This document shows, piece after piece, positions 51,022 to 64,000 of a stretch of DNA of 64,000 nt. The notes under the pieces were generated by a model. The model ran no database searches. It was not told the origin of the DNA and saw only the letters and a program-made list of their open reading frames with translations. Both the position numbers and the translations under genes were made by a program. The stretch is from Anopheles merus (lineage: Eukaryota; Arthropoda; Insecta; Diptera; Culicidae): the NCBI RefSeq assembly GCF_017562075.2, contig NC_054083.1:16613141-16677140 (forward strand). The letters are read 5' to 3'. Every line of letters begins with the position of its first letter. Within the stretch, counting starts at the first letter, position 1.

Positions 51022-54000
51022 ACCCGTCCACCTATAGCAGCGCTCCCTGAAATTACCCTGAGGCACGGGCGAAGAAGATTGGCAGCCCTTACCGGCAGCA
51101 CCATGGGGTGAGGGGGAAATATACACCTCCCCGGATCACCTACGTAGTGAGTGTGACTTGCGGAGCTCGGAATTTGTTTTGCCTTTGCACGAGCCCTTGA
51201 TACCTTGATCCAGTGCGGGGATCGTGCGAAAGAATGAACGTAGCGGGTTGGGGGCAACATCAAGAACCAATCAATCTTTTAATAGTTCGATCACGATTTT
51301 TCGTCCAGCAAACAATCCGATTCGGATTCGGATTGTGGCCCGATCCGGTGCATAGCGATGGTAGGGGGCACGGGAGCACACGAGAAACTCTAGTTTCGTT
51401 TTGTTTCATTATTATTCATTGTTGTACGGAGAGCGTGGTTGGTGCTTAGTTCGCGTCGAGTTTTCTTTTCTTCTACCCGTTTCACTTATCTCCCTCTAAA
51501 CGTACCACCACTGTTCGTTAGAAGTTAGTCAAGAAAAATCACTCAACTTCTGCTCTACGTGCAGCCTCCACCGGGTGATGCGGTGAAGCTTTCCAGCTGC
51601 CTGTCTTCTGTGCCGACGAACAAAACAAAGTTCCCGATAAAACTAACACCGGCAGCATGCTATTGGCGGAGCAGGGGCCAAAAGTTTCGCCGAGGAAGTA
51701 CACGCGGTAGCATTAAGGCGTGAAAAAACAACCCGAAATCCGATGCGAACAATCAATAAGTTTGACTGATTGTTCGACGCGCAGCAGGCGATTGTAGGCG
51801 GTGTTGTGCTGATTCACCAACGGTACAATAGCCGGAAAAGGGTAGGAGTCTTTAATCCAATGTCACAAGGTCAGGGATAAGTTTTCATGAGCCATGCTGA
51901 TTGCTCGAAACAAGAATAGAGCTAATGCTTCGAAATGGAATGGAAGGGAAGGGTAGGAACTTAAAGATAACCATGATGTACTGACGCAATTTTGTGAATC
52001 TTGTTTTAGGGAAACCGTCGTTAACGCCTGGTTATGTATTCGTTTATAAAATGCATGGTAGTGGTTGAACATGCATTTTTAAAATGAAGCACAATTCAGT
52101 TCATAGTAAGTAAGTAAAAATAAAACAATTTCTTCAGCATGAGTATCACGGTAAATGCATGGACATTACTAAATTACGTTTATTACACATCAGGGTTCCA
52201 AAAAATATCAAGCCTGAATATTGTGTAGATGATTCATGTAATAGCTTGAAGCACAAAGAGTTTACATTAACAGATGTAGATAACTTTTGCTTATATTTAA
52301 TACCGTTTGGAGGAAATGTATAGATTTTCTCTTAATATTTAGCTTTGCACGGTTCTGAATCTTAGCGCATTGATATCAATGAACACTCATTTTGTGTTAA
52401 AGAATATTGATCAAATATGGTGTTTGTTAATTCTAAATTGGGTTACTTTAGTTGGTTTGGAAATGTTGCAACATGCAAGCAAATGGGCAGCGGACAAATG
52501 TAACCTTTATTAAGTTCAAGATTGTAGAGATCATTGAGCACATTAATATGAGTAGCACATATGCACACATTGTTTTCATGAATTTTAATAGTCAAAACTT
52601 ATCGTTTTTGTGAGAAAAAAAATAATAAAAATGTCATTTGTCTATTATCATATTATAAAGTAAAGACTAAGAATTAAATGCAAACTTTTGCCGAATTTCT
52701 GTAGGATGCGAGAATTTCTATGCATTTGAAATATGAAACATACGCGGTATCATCATTTTTTGTCGTTTTCAATACTGCTTTGTTCAAATGTTTCATTATT
52801 TTAATCAGAAATCATCATTAAACATATATACAGCCCAATAAACAATCTGTCCTTTTAATTAAGTTCTAGCAGCCAGCCAGTAAAAATGTTTCGGGGATCT
52901 TTTGACTTTCATTGTAAGGATAATGTTGGCAAAAAGTTTTCAACCTCCTATATTAACAATGAAACCAAAACCGGTGGTCGGTGCACTGGCGCATCAACCG
53001 ATTATGCTGATGTTATTCTGGCGCACACAATCTTGCAACCACTCAGCCGCCGAAAGGGGGCGATGATTATGATGATCAAACGTTTAAGGTCGAGTGGTCG
53101 AGTTTAGTATGAAGCGTTCCGAAACCCTCGGAAACTAACTTTCCTGTGTTTGGATAGTTTCCTTATCGTCGAACCACATAGGCAAAAACTGGACCAACTT
53201 TTCCGTCACCAACAAGTGGCTTCTAGCTCTAAACTACTTCTAGTCCAGTTCAACGCACTTTCCTCTCAGTGGTGTTCGTATGTAAATGTAGCTATCTCGG
53301 AATTGAGGATGCCAAAACATGTTCAAACACACACAGATACACACGTATGTTGATCACAAACCTTACAAACCCTACAAAGCCAGAAGAGTATGGGTGGGAA
53401 AGCTCACACCAACGGGATGAATGCTAGGATGGAGCAGTTCTCATTACGAAGCAAACTATGCAAATAAGCTGGAACCCTTGTGAACCCCGACGTGTGGATT
53501 GATATGACTTACCACAAACACCACAATGAGACAAAAAGGTAATCTCTGGATAAGTTTGCAGTCATAAGATAACGTTTAAGTGTACTATATTTTCTGTTAA
53601 AATGTCTCCTTCTTTTATTTTTGTAGCTGAGAGTGAAATGTTAAGTTTGTTAGTGTTCAACCATAGGATTCATTAAAAATTTCATGACATTTTTTGTTGG
53701 TCAGATATTCTTTTCTTGAATAAAATTTTACTCAATCACATTGTTTTAGTTTGTGTTTGTGCAAAGCTTTCCATGCACCAAGTGCACCTCATCATATCTA
53801 TTCGCCAAGATGCACTGCATCCAACGCAAAATGGACTCTCAACTATGTTGGACAGCTTAATGCCCGGTCTCATATGTACTGGTGGATTTCAGGTCAAAAA
53901 GAAATTCGCTGCTAGTATACGGGAGAAACTTTTCGGATGTGACAAATGCAAGCGGCTGACACTAGAAACACGAGACACATTCTACAAAACTTTCCGAGAA

Positions 54001-57000
54001 TAGCTGGCGAGCCCGGTACGAGGAATGAAGAGGCAAAGTAAAATTGCTGGAACATCTCCGTAGCTGTATCTCAAAGAAAGTGCTCCCAATACAGTACAGA
54101 AAGTCGCATTTGCACCAAATAAAACGACAAAATTACGATCGTGCGCGGAAAATGAGCGGAACGGACAGCGACTGGCTATGAAAAAATCCTTTCCACACAA
54201 AACCAGCTGTACTTAGGCGCCCGGCACCCGGGAAGGGGTTTCACAGACGAAACGGCCCGAAAGGAAGCAGCTTAACAAATTGTATTATTTATGGCGCGAC
54301 GGTGAGTTATGGAAAAAGTTTTCCTATTTTGGAAAATGTTTAATTTTCGTCAACTTCATTACGCGCGCACACGCCCGAAGTTTGAGCAAGAGGGAGAGTG
54401 AATGAGAATGAGTGAGGAAATATTTCTCCGCCCTTTTCCATCCCGTGCCAACAATGAACGACAATGCATGCAAATGGACGGGATGCGTAAAAGGGATAAT
54501 TTTGCTTAAGATGAAAACATAATATTTAACAGCTTAGCTGTCGGACGTTTGATCGTGAGTTTGTGCAGAACAAGTGAATGTCGCTTGCACGGCAAGCGCT
54601 GCTTGTGCATCATTGGGTATGGGATGGAAGGAAAGGTAGCATTAATTAACATACGAAAGGCACTTGCACAACTAAACTGTAGAGAAGCATTCAAATAGAG
54701 GCAACAATGTAAAAGACACACTAATACGTTTCATAAAGCCAACTGAATGTGCTAGGGTTGAATGAGACGCTTTTTTTAAGTATTTCTATGAAGATGGCAC
54801 TCGAGAACTGCTTGGAAATGGAGCACGAAAAAATAAATCTACAGCCCAAACAACTCTAAGCTACTCGGCTCCCGGACTAGCAAGTAGATTATCTGGCATG
54901 CGGAGGGACTGCGATGGCACTTGAAGAGTATTTTCCCCATAGAAAACTTCCAAGCTTCCGGGGACTTTATTTAAGTAATTTATTTTTGCCTGTAAATCCT
55001 ATTACAAAACAAATGTCCCTTTCCCGGCCCACTTCGTCCAGATATTCGGGGCGGACAAAGTTTTGTGCTATGCTATCGTCAATCGTCACCGCTGCGAAAG
55101 CGTCACCGTAAGGACGCATCATCAAGGGGGTGGACGTCGCATAATTTCACCCACACCGCCGTAGAGTCTCTGCAGCGTCGAAGATTGAAGCGAAATTGGT
55201 CTCGGGCAAGATTGTTTCCACCATTGATACAGGAAATGGTGATTGTTGTGGGCGTGATTGCACGATCCGGCGGACCAAATGGGAGACTCAGCAAGAACCG
55301 AGAGAGAAAGCAAAAAAAAAAACTGAACCAGAATATCCCTGACCGTTACCGAGCGGCAATCAGATCGAAGGAGCAAAAGTTGTCGTCGAAAAGGTAAGCT
55401 AGATGTTTTTCTTTTTTTTCCTGCCATTTTCATGCTAAAGCAGTAAGTTCTTCTGAACCGATGGCAATGGTAACACATTTCGAGCAAAACTTTCCAGTTA
55501 ATCTTCATCCTCGCATACTCTCCCGGGGGGTTTTTTGACCCCGACCCCTTCGCTGGTCCCCGGTTGGTAGTTTTTGGTTTTCTAATCGTTGGTGAATTAT
55601 CACTAGGCTGGCGAATGGTGACCCTGAGAGTGATACACAGAAAGTTTATTTAAGAGGCAAGGCTTATGATTCCGGGAAGCTTATGATCCCGAATGACTAC
55701 TAACAGGATATTTAGAAACTTTCCTCATCACTGATAATTGTTCTCGTTCGCGTACTTTTGGCTCAAGATGACAGATATATACATCATCACAACATACCGC
55801 AAAGTTTTTTTTGCATCAAACAATAGATTTTGGAGTAGTAGAATTTATTCGTAGTGTCTGTCTATGTTAAAAAAATTGAAAGCAAGAGTATTTTGAAAAA
55901 AAAAATTGTTTAACGGTATTGTATGGATCTGTAATGGATCTAAGAAAATTTGAATTCAACTAATGTTAAACTATCTCCAATTGTTTGAAATGCTGGCTTG
56001 GTTTTATTTCTAAATTCTATCGACGAAGATTTACATAACAAAAATAATTGCAATCTCGTAAAGATAACTCTGGAGTTTTTTTTCAAGTTATTGATTCATT
56101 TTCAATACAAAATACATTTACAATACAATACAAAAAAATAAATATGTTCGTTGAACTGTGTGAAAAATCACGGCGGCAGATATGGCTGACCAAAACGATA
56201 TTCAGAATTGATCCAGGACTGAGAGGAATATAGTTATGTTTTATGTGTTATGTGATTGTGTAAACTGTAAGCAGTATTTAGTACGGCTAGTGGTCATTTG
56301 GTGGTCGTTTGGTGAATACATAAAAAATATAAAAATACACATAAACTTCATTAAAAAGTTTTACTCTGGAATGCTAGACACGCAAGTAAACTTCCAAAAA
56401 CATTCAAGGATAGCCTTATCAAAACATCCAAACTTCAATTTACTTTTTATGACGTTACATTGGAATGCTACCAAAACAATTCTATAGAAACAATTGTTAT
56501 TTATTTTCGTTCGATCTACGGCCTTGTGCAGTACTTGACAGACAATTCCAGACATATAAAATTTGAATTGATTTTCATTTTTATAGACTTCTTTTTATGA
56601 ATTTTCATTACATCGATCGTCATAAAATCTTGTTTTCCCCTACTACTTACTTACTTGCATGTACGTAAAAATAGGATAGGAATATTAATACTTGTTACAT
56701 TAAAGAAAACACCCCAAAAATGAGTTGCTTAAAATGAGCAACTAAATGCGTGACATTTTGTTAATGTATTTAAAAATGTTAAAAAAAGCAAAATTATTTT
56801 TCATAAGCCATTTTAAATATTAATTGCATGTGAAATATTTTTTGTAGTACAGTTTTATGAAAAAAAAAAAAAACAACTGTCGCTTTTGCCTTCAATTCTT
56901 ACAAACTCGAAATGACCGGAATCAATTAAAACATAGAGTGCACACATATATGCACATTCATAAAAAGTAAAGTAAATAAGGTAAAACAAGAAATATTACA

Positions 57001-59666
57001 AGATGCTTTTAATTTGCTGTATTAAAATAATGATTACATGATGGTGTTTAAAGATAAAACGATTGATATGACAAAATCAGACACAATAGTGAAAAACAAC
57101 GCGACTTCCTGATTTTTCAACAAGTAAAAGAGAAAAAAGCATACGGTGTAGTTTTTGCAATTTAACGCGGTCATGACTCATTGATCAAATAATAAATCTT
57201 TTTTTCACAAATATAAAATTTATGAATTAAAAATTAAAATTGAATTTTTTAGAATTAAAAAATGGCTTTTGAAGAATAAAAAATTAACTAAATGTGTTGA
57301 GAGGCTGTGAAAATGTAATACTAAAGTATTACGTCATACCCTTTGGATGTTTCATGATTGCACCTTCAACTGCATGAACTAAGTTGAAAAAAAAGACAAC
57401 CAATATTCAAACATCTTGATATTCTTGTTTCCTCCCACCTTCATATCTTGCACGCCCGTTCCATGAACCGTTGATCGTGAAAAGAATTTCCACTTTCCAT
57501 CACTTCGTACACGCCGGGGGAAATGAAACACTTGTGATATTTCCTGATAGTTTCGAGCGAAATGTCTCCTACACGCCGTTCCCAACATCGATCCAGAGCT
57601 GCCGCTCCTCATCAGCACGAATGTCCTTCCACTCCCGGAAATACTTCACGTTGCCGAGCTTCAGCGACTGTTGATTTCAAACCATCCTCGCTTCGCAAGA
57701 CTATCTGCCCTTCCTATCAGCTTCGTGTTAGAGTTACACAAATGATGGTAAAGAAAATTTCCCCGATGCTCTCACGCTTCCAGTGCACCATTCCCAGCGA
57801 ACTGCTTGTGCTGTTTCAGGCTTCTCCCTTCGCACCTGTTTCTTCGTTCCAACGTTGCGGTACAGTTTTTCCTTCCCAGGGATGTTGTTACCTTCCGCTT
57901 TCAGTTGCTTATTTATCGTTTTTACGATGGAAAAGTTAAACAAGAAACTCCCAAACGCTTCCTACTGCCACTGGCTTGCTCCATCTCCTCCCCAGCAAAG
58001 CACTCGCCTTCGCAGGCAAGGGACGAACTTTCCATCAAATTCCGAAACGCGTAATTCGTCGCCACCGTAGGTCGTCGTAAGTTTGGCTGGCTGGTGACTG
58101 GGTGATTCGTTTTCTTTTCTTCTGTTCGTTGTATTCTTCCGCTCTCTCAATGTGAAAATGGTGCCCAATGGTACAACAAGTCAAACGTTGTTAGCCGAAA
58201 TGAACTTCTCTCCACCGTGAAGCCGGCAGGATAATAGATGTGGATTAAATTGCGTGATCTTTGGCGTCCGGTTGGCGTTTTGGGGTCGCTTTTCTTTGCT
58301 TCGTGTTTTTATTTTTCTTCAGATTCCACTTTCATTCTCGGGCAACAGGATACTGTTCCTTTAAATATCAGGAGTAAGCAACGATGGACGATTTGACGCG
58401 GGGGTATGAACTGTGTTGTTGTCGAGATGGTGCGGTTGATGATGATGATGGCCACGATGCAGGTCCTGGTGGTACGTCAACATTTGCCGAAAGATGATTG
58501 ACGAAATGAAGCAAGTAGTTGCGGACGGCAAAAGGGAGCGAAAGTTTATTTCTTCCCTTTCCAGTGTCTGGTACACAGTACACGGAACAGTGGGAATATT
58601 TGGAGCATTGAGGGAGGGCATTTTTCCCTTCACTCTATTGGCCCGGGCCGCCCAGTGAACACAAAAGTGGCAAACGTTTTACCACTTAACGGAGGCCTTT
58701 TTGACCATTTGCCCAGACGAGCGATGAAAATCGGTTTGTGCCTCACTTGGGCCTCGTCCACCTAGGGAAACTCAATCTAATTTATTTGCATATTTGCTGA
58801 AGCCTACTGAGGCACTGGGCGGCTGAGCCACTTTTCTTCGATAGATACATACTTAAGCGGCGTAGCATTTCTTGAGGGGCTTGGATCATCGCCTGGAAGT
58901 AATACAAATGCTTCCTGTTCCGAGATGGATCGTAAAAGCAGCTACGAGAGGATTTGTTTTTCAAGGTGCTGATGGAAAATGGCTGGCTGTTCAGGGTTCT
59001 AAAACAGTTGTTTTCTTATGTTATTAGAGCAAGAATACAATAAAAATCAGTTCGTTTAGTTCAGCTTCAGTTGCATCCTTCATAGATTTTTTTTTCAACG
59101 AATTGAGATTTATGAGTTAGCTCTGATATAACTAAATTTATCAAATTTGTATTGAGTGTTATGCATAATACGTACTGTATTGACATATTTTAAGCGGTCA
59201 GTTAAGCTTTTGTTGTGACTGCCCAAATAATGGGATATTACTCAAGAGGAGCTTTATATCAGCCATGGACTTTCTTTGAAATCCTATATTTATTCCATGT
59301 GGAGTTGTGAATTACTGGAAATAGTTACCATCCACACTATCGAGCACTTTTTCACTTTGAAGCTTATTCGTGTACCATCTCTCGACCTATGTTAGCAAAT
59401 GATCAAAGTGGCAGCATTTTGCTTTCTTGATTTTTTGAATATTCCATATTGTGCAATAAAGTTAGACATTTTGTGAACATCCATTTGTATGTTTAGTAAA
59501 CATATCTTAAGCGATGTATGAAACCACTCATGAAACATATTTAGCGGCGTGTGTCTAACATTTTCTATCGGTATTTTCATCATTTTTATATGATGAGCAT
59601 TCGTGCCAGGTTTTCGTAAAAACTCATTTAGTTTTTTCATTATTATAATTTACTCATTTTGATTAG

Positions 59667-59700
59667 TACAGTGCTGAACGAAAAATTATGATATATTTTT
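59667..59700 (+). repeat. Possible solitary Tc1/mariner-type terminus
   Basis: TACAGTGCTGAACGAAAAAT has the TA-CAGT opening and AT-rich continuation typical of Tc1/mariner ends. No matching inverted partner was found in the following sequence, so it could be a truncated end or chance. Confidence 0.25.
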
Positions 59701-60454
59701 TCTCATGGCGTGGTAGTACTGTTCCACTTAGAAACATGTTTTGGCATTTACTTATGTTGATAAATATACACACAATTTTTTTACCGCAGTTCAGTAACTT
59801 TTTACTGATTTTTTTTTTAGCTTAAAGTTTAGAAATCGTTTCAGTTAAAGAATTTTTACTGAACCGTTCAGTAATCTTGAATGCTGAAAAAAAAAGACAG
59901 CTCGTTCATTGAAATCACAGTAAAGCTATTTTGATAGGGCTGTTTATTCTGTAATTGAAAAAAGTGGCAAAAAAACCTTTAAAGTGAAGTTTTTATTGAT
60001 TGCACAGGGTGGCAATCTTTTATCTCATGTTCATTCATGTTGCATAAAGTTTGGTACAAATTTAAACTGTATTTTGTTGACACAAGTTTGTTGATTCGGT
60101 AAGCACTCATGGTCACGACGAAATTTCAGCAAGTGCAGCTCCGTGGTGTAAAGATTTTACCCACCAAAACGGTTACACAATTTTTCACATCAATCTTACA
60201 TGCGAAAATCTTCCCTGAAATTTTATATTGCTGTGATTTGGGTTTCTTAGCTTTAGCTGGTTTAATATTATATGTGACTATCACTATCACTGACTATCAC
60301 TATTCCGCCTGTTGAATGGTTTCAAAAGAATAATATTTGATTGATTTATTATCTATATTTAACATTTTTCCACCTTTAGTACACTTTAATTTATATGTGT
60401 GCGTATCACGCATCGCAAAACTATGAAACATATGGGATAGTATAGTATAGGAAT

Positions 60455-61410
60455 TTGAATGTTTATTGTATGCGGACGATCTTAGACTTTTTTTCCTGTG
60501 AGGTTTTTTGGTGATTGTATTGTCCTGCAAGCATCGATCGACTCTTTTTCCGACTGGTGTCTGAACAACGACCTACAAATTTCTGTTGATAAATGTTTGT
60601 CCATGTCGTTTCACCGTTCTAATTGTCCAATAGTGTTTAACTACTGCATCTCCGGTACACAATTACAACGACACAGTGCAGTAAAAGACTTAGGACTTAC
60701 TCTTGACCGTAAACTTGACTTTCATGTGCACCATAACGAAATTATTGATAGAGCGAACAGAATGCTAGGATTTATACGCAGGCAGACCGAGAGAATTCTC
60801 CGACCCACGTTGTCTTGTCGCACTCTACAAATCACTAGTCAGATCCATCCTAGAATACTCCTCAGTAGTTTGGTGCCCATCGTCGTCGTTATGGTCGAAT
60901 AAGATTGAGTCAGTGCAGAAAAAAATCACCCGTTTGGTCTTACGGTTCACACCCTGGCGTAACGTAGCAGCGAGACTTAGTTATCATGCCCGGTGTTTAA
61001 TTTTTGGACTCGAGTCTCTTGCTACTCGTCGCGAAACGGCGCAAATCTTGTTCATGAAAAAAATCATCCTAGGAGAGATAGATTCACCGGACCTTTTAGC
61101 TAGAGTTAATTTCCACGTACCTGCTCGTATTTAAGAAACTTTAGGCTACTAAGAGTTGACCAAACTAGACGTGCATTTAGCGATAATGAACCTTTGACTG
61201 CGATGGCTATCAGATTTAATGCACATTATGACTCTTTTGACTGGAATTCCCTAAGTTAACCTGTTTTTCTTGCTGTGATACTATGTGTTATTTATTTTGT
61301 GCTGAGGTTACATTGTACCGTGATGCTTTATGTTATTATAAGTTTAGTTTATAAGATCAGTGATAAGGCCAATGATGGCCAATCACTTAACATTTACAAA
61401 TAAACAAATA
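60455..61410 (+). mobile_element. Decayed 3' fragment of a second non-LTR retrotransposon (Jockey/CR1-like)
   Basis: The fragment opens at the reverse transcriptase catalytic box (LLYADD, codons at 60469-60480). It continues in shifted frames with DCIVLQASIDSFSDWC, the conserved KDLGLTLDRKLDF block, a segment reading LVRSILEYSSVVWCP, and ESVQKKITRLVLR. The last part ends in RLLRVDQTRRAF and a stop at 61257-61259. Frame changes are visible near 60495, 60785 and 61135, so the copy is dead. A 3' untranslated stretch follows and ends in a short A-rich tail with AAATAAACAAAT near 61400. The order and wording of these motifs resemble insect Jockey or CR1 clade elements. It is unrelated to the fragment at 8.5 kb, since the two share little beyond YADD. 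Confidence 0.83.
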
Positions 61411-64000
61411 TGTATTTAAATCTCTCTCTTCTGATACATATAGTTTCTGCTCTATTTAAAAAGATTTGCTAAAGTACTTGACGCAGTCGTTAAACTCCCT
61501 TGCAATGAAAATATAGTGTTTGGTGAGTTTGTGAAAATATTCAATTCGTAAAATAATTTATATTTTATATTTTTAGTTTATTTTATTTTCAATAATATTA
61601 GCCATAGAATATGCTGTAAAAGCAACGATATTTTCTAACCAGGTTTCAATAGATTGTTTTCCATATCGCTAAAATCGATATTTCTGAAAACAACACAACT
61701 AAAATATGTCCTCCATTTCAACGCAAACAAAACAAATGGTTTTAGGGAAAAGTAATTTGAGTAAAACATTTTTAGCTTCTTTTAAAAATGGGAAAAAACT
61801 GCGCTCAATATACAACCACAGCAAAAATGTTGAGCTGAGTACAGCATTTTTATGAATTCATCCCCCCTGCATTCACTCGTCTCCCAACAGTCCCTATTTC
61901 TGTGTGCTAGCTGTATCCATCCGTTGCCACGGTGCGTTGTAAGTTTGCATATTTGCCTGCTGCCCAATCGTTTTTCAATTTTTCGTACAATATTTGCACA
62001 CACTGGATCTGGTTTGTCTACAAAATGCATTCGGCGAATTGAATAGAAAGCGTCAATGGTGAATTTGCATGCAGCACACAGCTACAAGTTAGCTTGAGGT
62101 GGCAGTGAGCGGAGTTGGTAAGGGTAACGTTCTGCTTGCAATCGAGCATGTATCAAGTCTCGGTTGGAAAAAGTGTTTTATTTCCCCTGTATTCTACAAC
62201 TGCGTTGGGGGAGAAGCATGGGGTTCAGCTGAATCTAGTCGGACTCAGCCAGGATGTAATCGTTTTACTTTTTCCCAAATAAAAAAAAAGCAGAAACACG
62301 GAATAGAAAACGAACTAAACGATATGGCCACTATGGCATTGCTCGCCTGGCTGATGCGAGCTGGTGCAGAAGCGGTATTCTAGCGGTCCAAGAGCTCTAC
62401 CGAAAGGGTACGATAAATGGTCATCGTTTATCACTGGCACTATTGCTTCGGAAGCTTCAGCAAACAACCGTTTGGGGGATTCTGCTACCGTGGCACAATT
62501 CGAGCGCCCTTCCAGTTTCGATTCATTTCCGGCCGGGATAGATGTGTGTTCGATTGTCCATTTTACGCTCCCGAAAACTGCTTTCCCTGTTTCGTTTTCT
62601 TTATTGCCGGCCTTTTGGAGGTGACGAGGAAACATGAATCCATCCAAGAACGATTGTTGGAAATAGAATATCGAACAAAAGGGTGAGACAAAACGGGGTA
62701 AAGTTGAGAGCGCTGGTGAGCTAGGACCTAGAATAAATAGCTACACGCTACATTAAACAAATCGGTTCGATTGATTTCAAACTAATCATTCCTTTTGCAG
62801 CTGGCATGCACAAACGACTGCAGCTCTAGCTCATCCGTGCTCGATTTGGGTCACTTTTTCACTGCATGTCATCGCTAGTCATTAAATGGATGTAAAAACA
62901 TGGGGAAACATTCTAACTGCAACTCTGTTAGCTAATGTTAATTGTACTTTTTGAACAATGTTAGCTTTTCTGGGTTGAATTATTGAGGCGTTGAATCGAT
63001 GTATTTTAAGAAGAATAAACAGCATCGATTGAACAGAAGCTCGTGCAAGTTGCTATATAGGATGCCACATGGGGAGCCGCTGTTGCTAGAGCCACACTCA
63101 AATGGCCCAAATTTCCGAACCCGGTCACATAATATTTACCATCCGTGTTTGGAGCCCCTCCGAACGACTCGATTGAGTTGTGATAGCGGCAGGGCGGTGG
63201 CCAACAGAAGCCCATCGCTGGATCCGACTATTCTAGTGAGCGAATGGCAGTCGCGTTGTAATACAAACAATACCTACCGACGGGGTCACTCGGGAAGCCG
63301 TCGCGCGAGTGTGCTTTGCTTCGGTAAATTTAACTTGACAAATGGAGGAGATGATTCCGAAAACGGGGTTAGGCAAATATTTACCTCCACTGCAGCGTTG
63401 GTCACAAATACCCAACCAACAAACACGCGCACGGACAGTAGCGTGGCTGCTGTGACACTCTCCGGTGGCAAAAATAATTAATCAGTAACCGTTAAACGAA
63501 CGAAGCGAACTGCTGCAAACGGCGCGGTGTGCGTCACGGTGGTTCCGCAGCCATAGATCCGGCGCGCTGCGGTTACCGAGTTTACACCCATTCCGTGGAT
63601 GAAATTGATCGACTTTGTCCGTGGTTGGCGGGCCGCGAAACTAATGCATTTGCCTTTGGCAGTGCGGGCCCCTGTAACGGTTGCTTTCTGGCCCGGGAGG
63701 AATACGGCTGTAGGCAACGCGTCAAATCACAAATAATCGGCCCAACACGCAGCCAGCGCGCGAAGTGACAAATGTTTGTATCCCGCATCGCCTCAGTGGC
63801 CTCGCTCTTTGTGGTGGGGGCCGGCTCTCGCTGAGCCCTTCCAGAGGGTAGGGGGTCCTTTTGCTTTGCTGGGCTTGTACAGTGAGGGGGGTATTAGCAG
63901 CAGCCGCGTCTATGGGTTTGAGCTGATTAACTTACCACGGAAGATTACATCGAACATACAGTGACGCTGATGGAGCTATCAAAACTAAACTTAGCTGAAG
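61411..64000. other. No gene recognised at the right edge
   Basis: AT-rich to about 61.85 kb, then mixed, then GC-rich from about 63.0 kb to the end. Several frames of 60-160 codons overlap on both strands (for example 62999-63481), none with domain character. An exon of a gene beyond the edge cannot be excluded. Confidence 0.45.

Larger units (their letters stand above)
50200..60454. other. No gene seen between the SINE pair and the second retrotransposon fragment
   Basis: GC-richer blocks at about 50.4-51.85, 53.0-53.5, 54.0-55.6 and 57.4-59.0 kb contain overlapping short frames on both strands without motifs. A donor-like AAAG|GTAAGC at 55393 ends a GC-richer block and could close a 5' untranslated exon, but nothing else supports it. 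The 59.76-59.9 kb part has several TTACTGA/TCAGTAA inverted copies. Confidence 0.5.

Noticed and set aside
55122..55400. Possible 5' exon ending at a donor-like GTAAGC near 55395
   Set aside because: Only the donor is suggestive. There is no acceptor, promoter or downstream coding exon to pair with it.
62999..63481. Open frame of 160 codons near the right edge
   Set aside because: Ser/Arg/Asn-rich with no motif, and three antisense frames overlap it. It looks like chance in GC-rich DNA.

Overview
The window reads as nuclear DNA from a mosquito, most probably Anopheles. Three things point there: a single-exon, two-domain odorant-binding protein of the mosquito 'atypical' class, several copies of a roughly 200-bp tRNA-derived SINE that I recognise as SINE200-like (described from Anopheles gambiae), and decayed insect-type non-LTR retrotransposons. 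There is no bacterial operon structure, no CRISPR array and no rRNA gene. The species cannot be fixed from the sequence alone.

Gene content is very low. The only protein gene I can support strongly is at 47504-48343 on the plus strand: a secreted, 279-residue atypical odorant-binding protein with a signal peptide, two tandem PBP/GOBP domains and fourteen cysteines in the mature region. A TATA box lies 116 bp upstream of its ATG and a polyadenylation signal about 215 bp downstream of its stop. Nearly every other open frame is low-complexity or uncharacteristic sequence, and many begin at TTG, CTG or GTG rather than ATG. The remaining DNA is intergenic or intronic. Two short candidate exons, near 11.2 and 13.0 kb, are flagged at low confidence.

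Layout. 0-8.5 kb: no gene, a CTT microsatellite at 1.65 kb, and a hairpin-rich candidate repeat at 7.7-8.2 kb. 8.5-9.4 kb: 3' end of a dead non-LTR element with a TAAG tail. 9.4-17.9 kb: no secure gene. 17.86-18.05 kb: a hAT-type MITE with a perfect 8-bp target duplication. 21.8-22.0 kb and 29.85-30.07 kb: SINE200-like copies with target duplications. 30-43 kb: no gene, a long CT microsatellite at 38.0 kb. 43.34-43.64 kb: a TA-flanked MITE with CAGT termini. 44.6-46.4 kb: a GC-rich block without a recognisable gene. 47.4-48.6 kb: the odorant-binding protein gene. 49.6-50.2 kb: AAAT-type repeats carrying two opposed SINE pieces. 50.2-60.4 kb: no gene. 60.45-61.4 kb: a second dead non-LTR fragment. 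61.4-64 kb: no gene recognised.

The landscape alternates between AT-rich stretches and GC-richer blocks of roughly 0.5-2 kb. I see no undescribed multi-gene system. The most interesting signals are the cysteine layout of the two-domain odorant-binding protein and the set of well-delimited short mobile elements.
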